Shown in pieces: positions 9,977 through 21,136 of a stretch of 64,000 bases of DNA. The DNA is from Cichorium intybus (taxonomy: Eukaryota; Streptophyta; Magnoliopsida; Asterales; Asteraceae), in the NCBI GenBank assembly GCA_023525715.1, contig CM042013.1:77378994-77442993 (forward strand), given 5' to 3'. Position 1 is the first letter of the stretch; each line of letters begins with the position of its first letter. Made by a program: the position numbers and the translations under genes. The notes beneath the pieces were generated by a model. It saw only the letters and a program-made list of their open reading frames with translations. It was not told where the DNA came from and made no database searches.

Positions 9977-11965
9977 CCCGTCTTTCTTCTTAACAAACAA
10001 TACAGGGGCACCCCACGTAGAAGAACTTGGACGAATAAAACTCTTATCAAGGAGTTCTTGCAATTGAGACATAAGTTCTCTCCTTTCTGTAGGGGCAAGA
10101 CGGTATGGTGCACGAGCGATGGGGATCGCTCCCGGAGTAAGATCAATTAGAAATTTGACTTGCCGAATTGGTGGCAAGCCGGGCAGCTCATCCGGGAATA
10201 CTTCAGGGAAGTCTCTAACAATCTTCACATCTTCTAATTTATGCTTTTCTTTCTTCCCGTCGAGCACATAGGCGTTAAATGACTCGCATCCTTTATGGAT
10301 ACATTTTCGAGCCTTAATAGCATAAATAATACTTTGCATATTGTATTGTCGCTCGCCATACACATACATTTTGTCACCATCGGGGGATTTAATCGACACC
10401 ATTCGTTTTCCACATAGAATTTTGGCTTCATAAGTACCAAGCCAATCCATCCCTATGCGTACATCAAATCCTTTGATCCCAATTGGCAATAAGTTAGCCA
10501 TAAGGATCCTCCCATTAATTTCAATAGGACAATTTTCATACATGTGTCTCATTGTTACCAACTCTCCATTTGCTATCTCTATGACACAGGCATCATTTAA
10601 GGGCTTAAGTGGCACGCTAAGGCGTTTGCGAAATTCATGTGACACGAAAGAGAAATTTACACCTGAATCGAAAGGAACATAAGCAGGTAATGAATTCACA
10701 AGTAAAGTACCTGCAACCACATCGTGAGTTTTGTTAGCTTCCTCGCGGGTCATTTGGAATGCCCATCCCTTTACTTTCGTTGGTTCAGTCTTCTTGTTTT
10801 CCGTTGACATCAATGTTTCATTTCCCTTCTTCGGACAGTTGGCACTGTAATGTCCTTTCTCATGGCAAGAAAAACATTCAACATCTTTAAGATCTTTCAC
10901 CTTGCAGTCTTTAGCTTTGTGGCCAGTACGCCCACAGTTGTAACAATCTAGCGACCCCCTTTTTGCATTCTCCATCATGCCTTTTTCCACACTTTTGACA
11001 ATCTTTACGATTTCCTTTCTTCGTGCTCCCCGAAGAATACTTCCCCTTTTTGTTCGAGCCTGAATAACTACTTTGCTTTCGCTTCTCACCAAAGGCCTGT
11101 CTCTCCTGAGTTCGCTTCAGAATCATATCTTCAACACTCTAGGCTGCAAGGATTGCCTCATCAAGGGTATTCACTTTCCTCACTTCCACCATATACTCAG
11201 CAGGTAGACCGTAAAGGTAGTGATTAATACGGCCTCGCTCCGTAGGGAGAGTTTCCTGAAGAAATGGTAGCATATCTGTGAACTTCTTGGTGTAGTCGTC
11301 AATAGTGGTACTGCCCTTGCGGAGTGCAAAGAATTCATCAACAAGCTTTTCTATGTTTCGAGTCAAACAATACTTTGTCTTTAGCCGCCCAACAAACTCT
11401 TCCCACGATAAGGGAGGAGTGTTATCATTCTCGAATGCACGACCGATCGCATTCCCCCAAGTTAAGGCATCACCTTTCAACATTCGAGAAGCAAATAGTA
11501 CCTTCTGCTCCTCATTGCAACGACAAATCTTTAGAATTTGCTCGATTTCGTTAATCCAACGCATTGTCACTTTATGGTCATGAACACCCTCATACTCCTT
11601 AGGTCTGCACGTCATGAATTCTTTGAAAGAACATTCCCTCTTTGGTTGAGCAATTTGAGTACTACCTCGAGTAGAATTTTGGGATGGCGGTTCACTCTTG
11701 AGAGTCTTACTCCGTGCAGAGGTTTCAGTACGAGATTGGGATTGGGTTCCCAAACGTTCATCAGGAATTTGATGTAGTTCCGCTTTATTTTTCTCTTGAA
11801 TTTCATTTAGAAGCTTTTGTATTGCTTCTATTGTGACCGGAGCGAGATCGGGGTTACCCCAACATCGCCACCCGCATCGGCTTGAAGTCGCCGATTCACA
11901 TTGGGAGGCCCCCGGTTGGCCTCCTGATCGTCGTTACGTGAGCCTTGCCCACTTCTCATACGCAT
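9977..11965 (-). pseudogene. Chromovirus gag, zinc knuckles, protease and first RT block
   Basis: The likely gag start is the ATG at 11965 (MRMRSGQGSRN). A frameshift near 11855 leads into an open stretch 11753-11139 carrying the capsid region (WINEIEQILKICRCNEEQK, then a GDALTWGNA block). A stop at about 11139 is followed by CQKCGKRHDGEC. After another frameshift come two CCHC knuckles, CYNCGRTGHKAKDC and CFSCHEKGHYSANC. The aspartic protease site reads VPFDSGVNFSFVS, where this family usually has DSGAT, so the active site is altered just after Asp-Ser-Gly. The segment ends in the RT entry block WGAPVLFVKKKDGS, interrupted by the RKD-carrying element. At least three disruptions make it a pseudogene. 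Confidence 0.9.
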
Positions 11966-12193
11966 CTTTTCTATAAAATTTTTACAATACTTTAATATTC
12001 CATAATATAGATATATATTCTTAGCTTAGCTATTATAAGCAATTAGCATGGCATCAACCTAAAATCAGGAATCTACACACTTCAAATGTCCTATAAATTC
12101 TTATTCGCTTAAGACATACAATGCTATTTTCCTAATCCTAGAGAGTTTAAGCCTAGGAGTGGAATGATCCAATCCTAATTCGCTTAAACTATG

Positions 12194-12206
12194 GCTCTGA
12201 TAACAA
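12194..12206 (-). other. Primer binding site, tRNA-iMet type, one mismatch
   Basis: On the minus strand the sequence TTGTTATCAGAGC differs at one base from the plant consensus TTGGTATCAGAGC, complementary to initiator methionine tRNA. It lies just inside the LTR end and fixes the element's orientation. Confidence 0.85.
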
Positions 12207-12247
12207 CTCGTAACGGCCCAAAAAAAATTTAGAGATAACGCAATAAT

Positions 12248-12330
12248 GCCAAAAGCGCATTTCGCCAAAAGATCATTTTGCCAAAAGCGCATTTCGCCAA
12301 ATGCGCATTTTGCCAGAAGCGTACTAGCGC
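12248..12330. repeat. 16-bp minisatellite inside the chromovirus LTR
   Basis: About five copies of a 16-bp unit (GCCAAAAGCGCATTTC and variants) run head to tail, followed by more degenerate GCGCTAAAAGCGC-type copies up to about 12370. The array sits just inside the 3' edge of the LTR. Confidence 0.8.
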
Positions 12331-12754
12331 TAAAAGCGCATAAACGTTAAAACACAGCAGCGCCAAAAGCACATAAACTTTAAAAGCATATCCACATGAT
12401 CATTAACATAGTTTTCAGAAAGTTTTTATATTGCTATGATATCAATATGTTTCATGCCTAAAAGACATGTATACCAAAACTACGGTTTACAAAAAACATC
12501 ATGTTTGCAAGTTCACAACCATGGGCGTTACAATTTCATATCCAAATACCATAGCAAGCAAAGAGAGGATTAACCATAACAAAAGTTGGAGATTGTATCA
12601 TGTTCCACTCCATCTAATCTCCCAAAAGCTGCATGGGTTTTACACTCATAGAAAATTTTAAAACTTAGACAATATATTCAGGTAAATACAAATCATACAA
12701 AATAGATGCACATGAAATGCATGATTCTCACATTAATGCAACGTAACGGGCTTC

Positions 12755-12870
12755 CTACCCGCATCATAGGGTATAAAAAGACCATGTCATTATTTATGAC
12801 AATAGCTTACGGTTATTCACCGCATCATAGGGTCTAAAAAGACCAAATCACGTTTTTCGTGATTATTAAG
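12755..12870. repeat. Two-copy tandem repeat in the chromovirus LTR
   Basis: The phrase CCGCATCATAGGGT, followed by a C/A-variable TAAAAAGACC block, occurs twice about 68 bp apart. It appears to be a local tandem duplication within the LTR. Confidence 0.6.
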
Positions 12871-15290
12871 CTTACAAAAACAGGAGAACAAATCACCCCA
12901 TTTTGCCATCATAGGAGACTTCTACTTCGCGACAGGAGGTACCATCCCAGTAGAGTCTTATTGTACCGTTACGGGGACGTGTCCGGACCTTACTCGACTC
13001 ATATGCATTCACACTCCGTGCATGCTCAAAATACTGCTTTCCTTTTGTACAAGATGATAGTACAATGCCATGAGATGCATGTGTGATAATATAATTATTA
13101 CTAATTTGACTTTTCGCAAACTTTGCATAAAATCATATCATATTTATCACATTCTTTTAAAGAAAAAGCATATTAAAGCATATAACGCATCTTGGAAATT
13201 CTCACAAAATTTCATAAATATAGTTTCAAACTATAAACATTTTTCTTATTACAGCCATGTATCCCGTGATGGGAAAAATCCTCATGTACTCACCTTTGTA
13301 GCTTGGTTCGTCTTGCTACGCCACTCCACTAGCTCTTGCCTTATTTGCCTCCGATCACTCGTTAACGTCTATATCGATAATATAGGAAATTAGTAATATA
13401 TTCAAATGTTAACATACTTCATATGTTAAATGAGTCTCGTTCCTATAATCCTTTTCAAAAGAGTTCAAGATTTACGTTATTATAAAATATTCCAATTTTA
13501 GTCTTTCGACAATTTAAGCGTTCTTTATAAGTATACTATTTCAACATTTCTAAATCAAAGACTACAACGTATGAATACACTAACTTTTTAGCTTTTAACA
13601 TGGTGTGTTCTTCACACATTTTTGATCCAAGGAATCACAATTCCATCATGTCGATTCCATTCCATTGTCCAAATTCCAATGTTTAATACCAACTTGCACC
13701 AAGTTTTATTATATCAAGTGTTAAAAAAAATCCAGTCCAAAACAGATTATCTCGACCATAAACCTAACCATCAAGATCATAAAATCAATGGTTCTTCATC
13801 TGTTTCAACTTTTCTCAAACATGCATCAAGGTTTTCAAACTCAATATTCAAAATCTTCATTACACATGTAACTTTTGACCCATAACAGTGAAAGAAACAA
13901 GGATTTGTCAATCTCAACATTTTACTAGCATGCATTCATAATCCCAGCTCAAATGTTCAAAACATAAGCATAAAGCCCCAAAAAACAAAGAACGCTTAAA
14001 TTCATGATCAATTTCGACATGCATGTACCATTTTCGGATCTAGAAGCTAGGGTTTACCAAAAAATCAGTTATACCTTTCTGATTTCTGTCCAAAAGCCCC
14101 AAAAATCTAAAATTTAAGGTGGTTCTAGCTTGAAGTTGAGATTTGGAACTTCCATGACTCACCCCCTTGTTGGTCGGCCGTCACACGCCTCCGTCCGCCA
14201 TGAAATCGTGCCGGCGACACCGCCGGAGGTGCTTCTTCTCCTTTTTCTTGCTGTTGCTAGTGACCACCACTGTGGTCGGAACCTTTGGCTTGATCTCAGT
14301 CGGAAATCGCGAACCAGAAGCCCTCCTTGCCACTCTCGATGTTGGGTTTACGCAAGTAGTCAAGAACAAGGGAGAATTTCGTTTTCTTGCTTTCAAATGC
14401 CGATTTTCCTTTTGATCTGTGAAGGGTTTACATGTTTTGGGTCTTACGCATCTCACAGAGAGCTAAAAGAGCCGATTGGCTGCTTTTTAATACCAAAAGA
14501 CGAAAATGCCCCTAGCTCTAGACTTGGGAGAATTTTCCAGCTTTTTCCCCTTATTTTCCTTCAACTTTAAAGGGGCATAACTTCTTTGTACTAAATCCAA
14601 AACTTGCAAACTTTATACCTTTAGAAAGGTGGGAACGAGCTCTACAACTTTCCCCTACTGACTTTCTTCTGGATCTTAATGGATTTTCCGTTATTACCCC
14701 TTGAGAATGACTCCTTGGTCATTTTTGTCACTTTTGGGCCATTGTATAACCTTCATAACTCCTTCGTTATAGCTCCAAATGGCCTGAATCTTTTTCCTAT
14801 ATTTTTATATCTCAAATACTACCAAAGTCACCTTGATGACCTTTTCCTAATTCCTTTTAGATTTTGAGATATTAATTTTTAAAGATTGCTAAATAAAATT
14901 TTCAGATTTGATCCTTAATGCGATTTCATTTCTACTCGGGTTCGTATGTTATCATTATTTTACTAAAGTTACTTTCTTATTACTATAAAGTAATTATGAT
15001 ACTTTTATGCACATATAAAATATTAGGTTTATCGAATACTAAATTCAATAACTCAAGAAAGTTTTAGTTGTCACACAAATACCTCTGGACCCATCACTTC
15101 CGAACCCATTACATCATAACCTTCAACATCTGAACCCATTACTACTTCAACTCCACTCTCTACAACCATTCAAACCACATCTTCGGATGTTCCACCCACC
15201 TCAACCACTACAGAAACACCAATAACCACCACCATTTATACATCTGAACTCCTCACTACAGAAGCAATAACCACTTCCACATCTACATTT

Positions 15291-17400
15291 TTGGAACCAC
15301 TAATCGCCTCTTCTGATCCTTTGTTTAATATCTTCTCCACCTCTAGCATTGATACTTCTCTGCCAGAATTTGAAATTCAAGAAGGATTCGGTATAACCGG
15401 GGCTTCAACACGTCAACGACCCCCAACTTCGGATGAAGAATATGATGCTTACCTGATGGATCTAATCTCATTAGATGATCTAGATGACGAGAAATTGAAC
15501 GATGTGGATTTTGTATCAATAAAACAATACAAAACCATTAACACAAAGCTCGATGTTCTTCTTAAAACACAAACCGGATATGATCCGGAGTAGCCAACCG
15601 AAGTTGATGTAATGACTAAACTTAAAGACGTGAGGACAAATACCCCCAAACAAGTAAAACTGATGGTTCCGTAGAGTGAGCAGAGGATTTTGGATCATCA
15701 ACTTCGGATCCAGACAGCTCTCGAAAAAAGCTGTCCACCGATGTAAACGAAGTAGAAGTGTGGTGAAGACACTCCAGGAATCAACGGAGAAGAAAATTAC
15801 AGACGCGGTTGTAAAGTTTAAGTCACTCAATACGGATCTGAAGAAATCTCTTGAAGATATTCGGACCGACACTCATTCTTTCAACATGCAATACAAGGAT
15901 CATTTTGAAAGTGAACTGCAAACAGCCAACACTAAAATAGCGTAACTGGCAGCTGCTCTATCTGCTACTTCGGTTAATCAGTTTGCCGAAGAGATCAGAA
16001 AAACAAACTCTACAATCACCAACAACAATTTCAGTTACTTGAGGAATCTGATTCAGCCTCTTCTTCAAGTTGCAAATGGGACCCAGAGTATCTACTCAAC
16101 CTGAATCTACGGTTCATCCTTCGTAAGGCGGGAAGCTAGTGGTTCAGGGTCCCATGCCTCTACCCCTACGATGACAACAACAACAGCAACAACGTCAACA
16201 ATAGCAACAGCAACGGCAATGACAACAACATTTGCCACTTTAACTACAATCTCTCTAACTCCTACCTTCGGCCGAGCTCCTCTACAAAATCCTAACGTCC
16301 GAAAGGGTGTTGTCATCAACCCAACCACTTCGGTTCCAACCATCTCCACAATCAATTCCATATTCGGACCGTCTAGGTCAGGATCTTCGAGTGTCGGTGC
16401 TTCGGGCTCGAGACCAACTGGTGACAGAGGGAAGGGCGTAATGATAGAACTCAGCAAAGAGGAGACCCAGAAGCAAAGGGAATATGAGTTTACCCGAATG
16501 CTTGTGATCAACTCTTTGGCTAGAGATAGGAAACAGGACATTGGTCCAATCGACAAAACCTGGAACGCTGAACAACCTGTGGCACACGGTTTTGGCAATT
16601 AAGTTTTTAACCGCCTTCCTTTGGAGGATTATTCAATAGAAAACACTATAGATCATCAACTTGACATTCGATACAATCCAAAGACTTTCCCGTTCTTTCA
16701 GTTCATTCAAGTTGTAAGGGAAAATCAAATGGAATCATTCAGAATGAGAAAGATACGCTTCCATGCCACCTACGAAGGAGAACTTTTGGAAGGATACTTT
16801 CAGAATTATGCAGCAACAAACGAATTGTCAAGATGATCTCAATCAACGAAGGAGAACTCTTTGAAGGATACTTTTAGAATTATGAATTCTTTGTCCTTCT
16901 AGGATCCGAAGAAGTTGAATCGAGATTCTCTATAATAGACTTTCTAATAATCAACCCTCATGATTTTATTGTTATGTTGGATCTGCTGAAAGAAGCTCAT
17001 GTTTATGTCGCACCAACAATTGCCATTCACACTAAAGCCAAAGAACACATTTCTAGATTTCTTCATCATTACATGAAACACTTGCTGGATATGATACTGA
17101 TGTGGTTAAGTGCTTCGGTAAGACACTTGCTCCCCCAATCCATACAGTCGAAAATTTGGGTACTTTTGAAGATGGAGAGATACATGACAATCCCTGGGAG
17201 TCGTTTACAAGGGCACAACACGTGACAAGCAAACGATAAGAAAGTTCTTTGAGGTTGACTTCAAGGGTTTATACCCTATCGATGTGATAAAGAACGCTGT
17301 TGGTCGAGCATACACATGCAGGATCAACATTGCTGTAGAAAAGAAGAACTAAAAGAACACCTTGATTGGTGGATGGCAGTGAGAGACAGCATGGTCGAAG
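15291..17400 (+). pseudogene. Broken ORFs of an unrecognised retroelement protein
   Basis: Several short open stretches in different plus frames look like one decayed protein. An acidic Ser/Thr/Pro-rich part (15291-15593, SDEEYDAYLMDLISLDDLDD) is followed by a helical part (15676-15945), a low-complexity Thr/Asn stretch near 16170, and a charged block (16400-16600, GKGVMIELSKEETQKQREYE). A more hydrophobic part (16621-17225) contains YIPGS-like fragments. None matches a domain I can name. I have a vague recollection of similar hypothetical proteins linked to Asteraceae retroelements, but no catalytic motif is visible. Frames are interrupted at 15593, 15945, 16602, 16836 and 17225. Confidence 0.5.
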
Positions 17401-17457
17401 CACACAAATGTTATTTCAGCTGAGGCTTCGGATGACACTTCACACAAAGGTGGAGAT

Positions 17458-17918
17458 TGTTGGAGTTAATTTTGTGATGAAGTGAGTTTTTCCATCCAAA
17501 GGTCCATACAATGCTAAGTGTCAAAGTTTTGGTCTGAATGTCTGAAGGTCTTATGCTAGAGGATCCGAACCCTCAAGTAACAACCTTATCCATACAGCAC
17601 GCGCCTATGCCAGGCTTATTGTTGCACGTTACTATATTCTCATTGGCTAGTTCTAAAGTAGAATATAACCTTTTATATAATTGAATCTTTTTGTATTATC
17701 GATATCCTTATCACTTATAAATATCAGGATATCGTGTCGGGGTCGAGTGTGCTTCTATTCATAATTATTGTAAAACCCTCACAAAGATAATACGAATCAT
17801 ACGACTCCATGTTTCCTCATTGATCATCTGTTCATCTTAATTGTTTTTGTTCATTGTTGCTTGAATCATTCTTCTAAAGATATTATCGTATATTATTCTT
17901 CAAATTATTTAGTCAACA
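17458..17918 (+). repeat. 3' LTR, 461 bp, copia-like ends
   Basis: The LTR starts TGTTGGAGTT after a purine tract and ends TTTAGTCAACA, with the short inverted terminal repeat TGTTG/CAACA. No second copy is visible in the window. Confidence 0.7.
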
Positions 17919-20021
17919 GGGAGAACTGATCATCTTAGGTGAGGGAAGGAAAGCTAGCTCCATGTTCTGTTCGGTAGCGTATACGCAGAGGTGTATTAAG
18001 CATGGTGGAGTTGGATTCTTGACTTACGCGTCTTATACATATGTGTGGGAAGAAGACAATGGAACTCGATAAGGGATTCCTCTGACCCAGCAGCTCTCCT
18101 TAGGGAGCACCGATCTTGTTCGTAAAGAAGAATGTTGGATCCCAGCGTATTTGCATTGACTATCGGGGGTTGAATAAACTCACGATAAAGAATAAGTATC
18201 AATTACCAAGGATTGACGACTTATTTGATCAGCTTCAGGGAGCTTCATGGTTTTCTAAGATAGACTTGCGTTCTGGTTATCATGAAATGAGGGTCAAGGA
18301 AGCGGACGTACAAAAAATGACGGTTGGAACAAGATATGGGCATTATGAGTTCTTCATCATGCCTTTCAGACTCACTAATGCACCTGTTAGCCTTTATGGA
18401 TTTGATGAATCGAGTTTGTAGACCCATGCTGGATCGGTGGGTGATTGTATTAATTGATGATATTTTGATCTACTCACGTACCAAGGAACTTCCTAAGGTT
18501 CATTTGAGAGAGGTACTTGAGGCACTAAGGATAGAGAAAATCTGCATGAAGTTCTTTAAATGTGATTTCTGGTTGAGAGAGGTTCAGTTCCTTGGGCATC
18601 TCATCAATCAAAATGGTATTATGGTAGATGCAGCTATGGTAAAGGTGGTTATGAAATGGGAGGTTCCAAAAACTCCTTCGGAGATCCGTAGGTTTTTTGG
18701 GTTGGCAGGTTATTACCGAAGGTTTGTTCAAATTTCTCCAAAGAGGCGTTGCCATTGACCCATTTAACAAGAAAGAATGTAGTTTTCTAATGGGGTGTTG
18801 CAGCAAACTGTGTTTGAGACTTTAAGGCATAAATTGTGTGAAGTGCCAGTGTTGACCTTACAAGAAGGCATGGATGACTAGGTGGTTACTGTGACGGATC
18901 TATCATTTGATTAGGAGTTGTTCTTATGCAGCGAGGCAGGGTGATAGCTTATGCGTCATGATAACTGAAGCCTAATGAAGGCAATTACCCGACTCATGAT
19001 ATGGAATTAGGAGCGGTTACCTTTGCTCTCAAGATTTGGAGGCATTACTTGTATGGGATGTGATGTACGATCCATACTGACCACAAGAGCTTGCAGTATC
19101 TGATGGATCAACCGAATTTGAAAATGTAACAGAGAAGATGGTTGGATATAGTTAAAGATTATGACTGCGAGATTTTGTATCATCCCGGGAAGGCCAATGT
19201 GGTGGCCGATGCACTTAGTAGAAAGGTGGTAGGCGCTCCTCTTAAGGGCATGTGTTTGAGAATGAAGGTGGTTACACCTTTATTGGAAATGATTCACGTT
19301 TCTGAAGCCGAGGCGAGCCGGGAGGAAAGTTTGAAGGGAGAGATAATCGAGGTCTGTTAACCCAATTTGGTTGCATTTGGGTTCCGAAGGCGGGTAGTGC
19401 CCGCCAAGCACTATTGGAGGAAGCTCACAAATCGAAATTCTCCATTCATTATGGTGCAACGAAGATGTATAAAGATCTGTGGGAGGATTATTGGTGGCCG
19501 GGTATGAAGCGCGATGTTGCATGGCACGTGGAAAAGTATTTGACCCGTAGGAAGGTGAACGTGGAACATCAGAGACCACACGGTAAGCTTCAACCTTTGG
19601 AGATACCCGAGTCGAAGTGGGAGCACACCACTATGGATTTTATCACCAAATTGTCGTGGACCCCGCGGAATGTAGATACTATTTGGGCCATAGTGGATCG
19701 GGTAACCAAGAGTGCTCATTTTATTCTAATTCAGGAGACGTTTTCGGTGCAACAATTGGCGAATACGTATGTGGAGGAGGTAGTATCCCGTCATGGTATT
19801 CTGGTATTGATTGTCTCTGACCGATATGTTAGGTTCACTTCGCAATTTTGGTAGAAGTTCCACGAGGAAATAGGTACGCGACTCCATTTCAGCACAACAT
19901 ACCATCCTCAGACTAATGACCATAGTGAAAGAACGATTCAGTGATTCGAAGATATGTTGTGGGCTTGTGAGATTGATTTTGGTGTAAGTTGGGATTCGTA
20001 TATACCTTTGGCAGAATTATC
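17919..20021 (+). pseudogene. Plus-strand chromovirus: protease end, RT, RNase H, integrase N-part
   Basis: A protease-downstream motif (GEGRKASSMFCSV, about 17938) is followed, after an internal deletion, by RT from about 18110: LFVKKNVGSQRICIDYRGLN, then LPRIDDLFDQLQGASWFSKI, and a catalytic LIDDILIYS near 18455. RNase H remnants follow at 18880-19220, including FHPGKANVVADALSRK-like sequence. The integrase starts near 19414 with WWPGMKRDV and the first catalytic Asp in TMDFITKL. Many stops and frameshifts mark it as dead. The coding strand is cut at 20021 inside the integrase by the Athila-like element and resumes at 28200. Confidence 0.88.
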
Positions 20022-20992
20022 TGACAACACCTATCAATATCAAGTATTTTAGTCGTTATTAGGCCCTATTCTAGGTGAATTTATATCATAGTTGTATTGG
20101 TATTTCTCACTTTTGTGCTAGGACTTGTGTGCAAGAAAATGTTGAAAACAGGGACAAAAAGCAAACAAAATGAAAGAAGTTTGGGATAAGCACCAATTCA
20201 TTCGAAGTCGTAGGCGCGCTGTGGGAAGGAAGCATGCGCGTCGCGCCACGTCAAAGGTCAGACGATAAGCTGAGATTCAAAAAGCGAAAAAACGGGGATA
20301 AGGCAACACACGCGACGTGGCTCCAAGCCTTGCGCGCCGCGGATCGTCAGATTTTATAAGTATAAATAAAGGTCATTAGGTCGAATTTCAGAGGCGAAGA
20401 ACGACCCCTAAGGTGGACTTAAGGCTTCTTTGACTCAAGGATTTGGATTTTCAGCAACACTTTTGGTATTTCTTATGTTTTCACTTTCAATTCATTAGTA
20501 GTCAGTTTAGTTTAGCTTCTAGTCTATTGTTTCTGGATTGTTCAGATCAGTAGTTTTTATTTTCGAATTTCAGTACCTTGGATCTCTGGATTTGGATTTT
20601 AATTAAAGTAATCATTCGGCTTGATGTTATTTTGCAATTTTCATTATTTTTTATGTTTGGATGTGTTTTGAATGCAATTGGTTGGTTTGTTTGCTTCTGG
20701 ATTTTGAACCTAGTTTCTGATTTCAATAAGTAACCTTAGTCTATTATTTGGTTTGGTTTACTTTAGTTCATGCTTGATTTAGTTTTTGGAATTGGTTTTG
20801 GAATTGTGTTTTTAGTTGGTTTTTGGAAAAGTAGAACTAGTCCCTCTAGCTATAGCGTGACACTACAGTTGGTAAGCTATCATCCTATCTTGACCACCAA
20901 ACTCCCGTGGATCTACCCTTGCTACTACTATACTAGTGGGTCTGTGAGGTTATTTTTCTTATTTTTGACCGCATAACGACCTAGGCGTGTCA
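20022..20992 (+). repeat. 5' LTR of Athila-like element 1
   Basis: This 971-bp LTR is followed two bases later by AATTTTGGCGCC, the start of the primer site region. It contains the TATA-like TATAAATAAAGG near 20360. An ORF near 20770 recurs in the 3' LTR and is not a gene. Confidence 0.9.
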
Positions 20993-20997
20993 AATTT

Positions 20998-21014
20998 TGG
21001 CGCCGTTGCCGTGG
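20998..21014 (+). other. Primer binding site, tRNA-Asp type
   Basis: TGGCGCCGTTGCCGTGG matches the complement of the 3' end of plant tRNA-Asp (GTC) with one mismatch. This primer is characteristic of Athila-type elements. Confidence 0.85.
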
Positions 21015-21136
21015 AGTTGTGAGCTTAGGATAAGACGATCAATAGGGATTTGTTTTCTGAATTTTGGATTTAGTTTTGGTAATTTAGTTTAGTTAGTGAT
21101 TTGATTTTAGTTTTGGCGATCGTTTTGAACTAGTTC

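Larger units (their letters stand above)
1..15075 (-). mobile_element. Ty3/gypsy chromovirus (Tekay/Del-like), minus strand, partial, split by a nested element
   Basis: Reading the minus strand, the order is LTR (15075-12209), primer binding site, gag, protease, start of reverse transcriptase, an unrelated inserted element (2390-9971), rest of reverse transcriptase, RNase H, integrase and chromodomain, running off the window at base 1. The gag-protease-RT-RH-IN-chromodomain order and the chromodomain-like end identify a chromovirus. The second LTR would lie left of the window. Coding parts carry several frameshifts and stops, so this copy is dead. It appears to be inserted in the LTR element that continues at 15076. 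Its target duplication cannot be checked because the other end is missing. Confidence 0.9.
12209..15075 (-). repeat. 5' LTR of the minus-strand chromovirus
   Basis: The LTR begins on the minus strand at TGTGACAACT (15075) and ends near 12209 in a CCGTTACG sequence directly before the primer binding site, where CA would be usual. It is about 2.87 kb. Open frames inside it (for example around 14130-14570) are chance frames in the leader. It contains short tandem repeats at 12248-12330 and 12755-12870. The partner LTR is outside the window, so the exact ends rest on analogy with the other LTRs here. Confidence 0.75.
15076..17918 (+). mobile_element. 3' half of a degenerate LTR retroelement of uncertain lineage
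   Basis: About 2.4 kb of broken coding sequence is followed by a purine-rich tract (ACAAAGGTGGAGAT, 17444-17457) and an LTR (17458-17918). The tract and the small TGTTG...CAACA LTR look copia-like. I see no RT or integrase, so the lineage is uncertain. The left half is cut off by the chromovirus LTR at 15075. On its right the element interrupts the protease-RT region of the plus-strand chromovirus. Confidence 0.65.

Noticed and set aside
14130..14570. 146-codon plus-strand ORF
   Set aside because: It lies in the leader of the minus-strand chromovirus LTR, opposite to the element, and has no family resemblance.
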